A DNA stretch of 64,000 bases, taken from assembly GCF_026151205.1 (NCBI RefSeq), contig NC_087081.1:9171246-9235245 (forward strand). The letters are read 5' to 3'. The DNA comes from Bolinopsis microptera. Taxonomy: Eukaryota > Ctenophora > Tentaculata > Lobata > Bolinopsidae. Under the pieces are notes generated by a model. That model ran no database searches. It saw only the letters and a list, made by a program, of their open reading frames with translations, and had not been told where the DNA came from. Each line of letters starts with the position of its first letter. Position 1 is the stretch's first letter. Positions 57,411-64,000 of this stretch are shown piece after piece. Both the position numbers and the translations under genes were made by a program.

Positions 57411-58479
57411 CGGCCCAAACTTGTATTGTAACTTTGTAATGTATAGTGTAAGTAAACAAGATTGGTACAAGGAAATGGGAGTGTATTATTATATGGTACT
57501 ATTCTTGTGCTTTGTGTCAGCCTATTATTCCTTTAAAGGCAGCATTATCAAGGTTATAGCATTATCAGTTTCATCGCGTGATATTAAACATTTTCAATCT
57601 AGCACGAAAAACGTGCCCTTAAGAAAAACGTGCCCTTTAACATCATGTAACAACATTTCTTGTAAAATTTGTTGTCTAATTTTTTTTGTGAAAATAAATA
57701 AGTCATTGAATGCCGCAAAATTTTACAGTAAAGTAAGTGTAATTTGAAGCGCCTGAGGATGACTAATGAAAAAAAGAAAATTCAAACGCCGATTAGTCGT
57801 ATTTCAAATTAGCACTAAATAACTGAATTCCAATTCGTCGTTAAACAAAAATGTTACCGCACATTAAATTCGTATAAAAACGACTACAATATAGTGTGCC
57901 TGATGCTGGTACACATTTCGCTACAGTAATAAACCTGTTTATTCTAGAGTCATGCTGCTCAGAGTTATTCTTGTGCACATTCAAGCTCACTACTACTCTA
58001 CTCAGCTCTACTCAGCTCCATGATAGTTCTACAGATCTGTAGAGATCTATGTCCCTCTCCTGTAGATATCTCTACCTCCCAGAGCTCCCACAAATTACAT
58101 TGGTCCCCACTTCCCAACCTAACCACTACCTCTAACAGTCCCTACATGTATCCATCTGCTCCTTCTCCCACGTGACCTCTAATCCAGCTCTCCTATTGGT
58201 CCTCCCTCTTCCCACGTGACTCGCTCCCTGCATTGTGATTGGCTAGAGCTGTTCCACAGTGTTATTAAGTCTTGGAGCAAGGCCAGACCCCCTTCTCTTC
58301 TCCCGAGTGACACGCTTGACTCTGTAAGCTCCGATGTATATTGGGGTCCTTTGATTGGTCCGTTTTTGTCACGTGGTGAGAGATCCTGATGGGTGATTGG
58401 TGGAGGAGACACGTGGTTGTAAAAATATGGTGTAATTATTTGATTGGAGGGCTGTAAGAAGTGGTTATCCTACCGGTGT
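57411..58479. other. No gene recognised
   Basis: AT-rich to 57.9 kb, then moderate GC with E-box and ATTGG motifs between 58,150 and 58,460. A 108-codon frame at 57421 has no recognisable features. Confidence 0.5.
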
Positions 58480-60000
58480 GTGACAGCTCTAGTAGAACTC
58501 ATTTGAACCACACAGCTCTAGTAGGACTCATTTGAACCACGCAGCTCTAGTAGGACTCATTTGAACCACACAGCTCTAGTAGGACCTTACCCCAGCTCTG
58601 ACTTGAACCACACAGCTCTAGTAGGACTCATTTGAACCACACAGCTCTAGTAGGACTCATTTGAACCACACAGCTCTAGTAGGACTCATTTGAACCACAC
58701 AGCTCTAGTAGGACTCATTTGAACCACACAGCTCTAGTAGGACTCATTTGAACCACACAGCTCTAGTAGGACTCATTTGAACCACACAGCTCTAGTAGGA
58801 CTCATTTGAACCACACAGCTCTAGTAGGACTCATTTGAACCACACAGCTCTAGTAGGACTCATTTGAACCACGCAGCTCTAGTAGGACTCATTTGAACCA
58901 CACAGCTCTAGTAGGACTCATTTGAACCACACAGCTCTAGTAGGACTCATTTGAACCACGCAGCTCTAGTAGGACTCATTTGAACCACACAGCTCTAGTA
59001 GGACTCATTTGAACCACACAGCTCTAGTAGGACTCATTTGAACCACACAGCTCTAGTAGGACTCATTTGAACCACACAGCTCTAGTAGGACTCATTTGAA
59101 CCACACAGCTCTAGTAGGACTCATTTGAACCACACAGCTCTAGTAGACTCATTTGAACCACACAGCTCTAGTAGGACTCATTTGAACCACACAGCTCTAG
59201 TAGGACTCATTTGAACCACACAGCTCTAGTAGGACTCATTTGAACCACACAGCTCTAGTAGGACTCATTTGAACCACACAGCTCTAGTAGGACTCATTTG
59301 AACCACACAGCTCTAGTAGGACTCATTTGAACCACACAGCTCTAGTAGGACTCATTTGAACCACACAGCTCTAGTAGGACTCATTTGAACCACACAGCTC
59401 TAGTAGGACTCATTTGAACCACACAGCTCTAGTAGGACTCATTTGAACCACACAGCTCTAGTAGGACTCATTTGAACCACACAGCTCTAGTAGGACTCAT
59501 TTGAACCACACAGCTCTAGTAGGACTCATTTGAACCACACAGCTCTAGTAGGACTCATTTGAACCACACAGCTCTAGTAGGACTCATTTGAACCACACAG
59601 CTCTAGTAGGACTCATTTGAACCACACAGCTCTAGTAGGACTCATTTGAACCACACAGCTCTAGTAGGACTCATTTGAACCACACAGCTCTAGTAGGACT
59701 CATTTGAACGACACAGCTCTAGTAGGACTCATTTGAACCACACAGCTCTAGTAGGACTCATTTGAACCACACAGCTCTAGTAGGACTCATTTGAACCACA
59801 CAGCTCTAGTAGGACTCATTTGAACCACACAGCTCTAGTAGGACTCATTTGAACCACACAGCTCTAGTAGGACTCATTTGAACCACACAGCTCTAGTAGG
59901 ACTCATTCGAACCACACAGCTCTAGTAGGACTCATTTGAACGACACAGCTCTAGTAGGACTCATTCGAACCACACAGCTCTAGTAGGACTCATTTGAACA
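58480..60000 (+). repeat. 29-bp minisatellite, about 51 copies
   Basis: Unit CACACAGCTCTAGTAGGACT then CATTTGAAC, very uniform; rare CACGCAG, ATTCGAA and AACGACA variants. Confidence 0.97.

Positions 60001-64000
<4,000 letters not shown>

Noticed and set aside
57421-57747. 108-residue hydrophobic protein
   Set aside because: AT-rich chance frame; no splice context, no recognisable domain.

Overview
This is a gene-poor piece of animal nuclear DNA. It has AT-rich, GT-AG split genes, long introns, very long microsatellites and minisatellites, and several kinds of transposon. No prokaryotic operon, rRNA, tRNA or CRISPR structure was seen. The two genes recognised (a receptor tyrosine kinase and a Speedy/RINGO CDK activator) place it in the animals. 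Repeat-laden introns and divergent proteins suggest an invertebrate, perhaps a non-bilaterian, but the phylum cannot be fixed by eye.

Region 1 (1-24,110, + strand). Seventeen exons splice in frame to about 839 residues of a receptor tyrosine kinase. The order is Ig-like ectodomain, one transmembrane helix, a complete kinase domain and a 122-residue tyrosine-containing tail with the stop at 24,110. The 5' end, including the signal peptide, was not found. The introns carry a 1,244-bp terminal-inverted-repeat element with an 8-bp target duplication, a 1,641-bp element with another 8-bp duplication, an antisense intact LINE ORF1-like gene, and a 9.7-kb last intron. That last intron holds three tandem, nearly identical 3,042-bp units. 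Each unit is a 2,473-bp terminal-inverted-repeat element plus a block of 10-bp satellite.

Region 2 (24,111-34,200). No host gene was recognised. It holds hairpin repeats just after the kinase stop, a GC-rich foldback element, a clean 831-bp solo LTR with a 5-bp target duplication, and a decayed LINE ORF2 remnant.

Region 3 (34,261-53,493, + strand). Six exons join in frame to a 191-residue Speedy/RINGO protein. Its third intron is about 17.9 kb and is largely minisatellites and a long polypurine (GGGA)n tract.

Region 4 (53,494-64,000). Mostly tandem repeats: a 51-bp array, (GA)n, (TC)n, (CA)n and a 29-bp array. From about 37.9 to 62.7 kb the palindrome CACGTG occurs about 50 times, often near CCAAT/ATTGG, against about five times in the first 37.8 kb.

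The most unusual pattern is that many tandem arrays start exactly at, or across, 5' splice sites. In two kinase introns the repeat unit contains the end of the exon plus the splice donor, giving about 7 and about 28 copies of a donor. The two protein genes are not obviously related in function; a membrane receptor kinase and a CDK activator simply lie head to tail.
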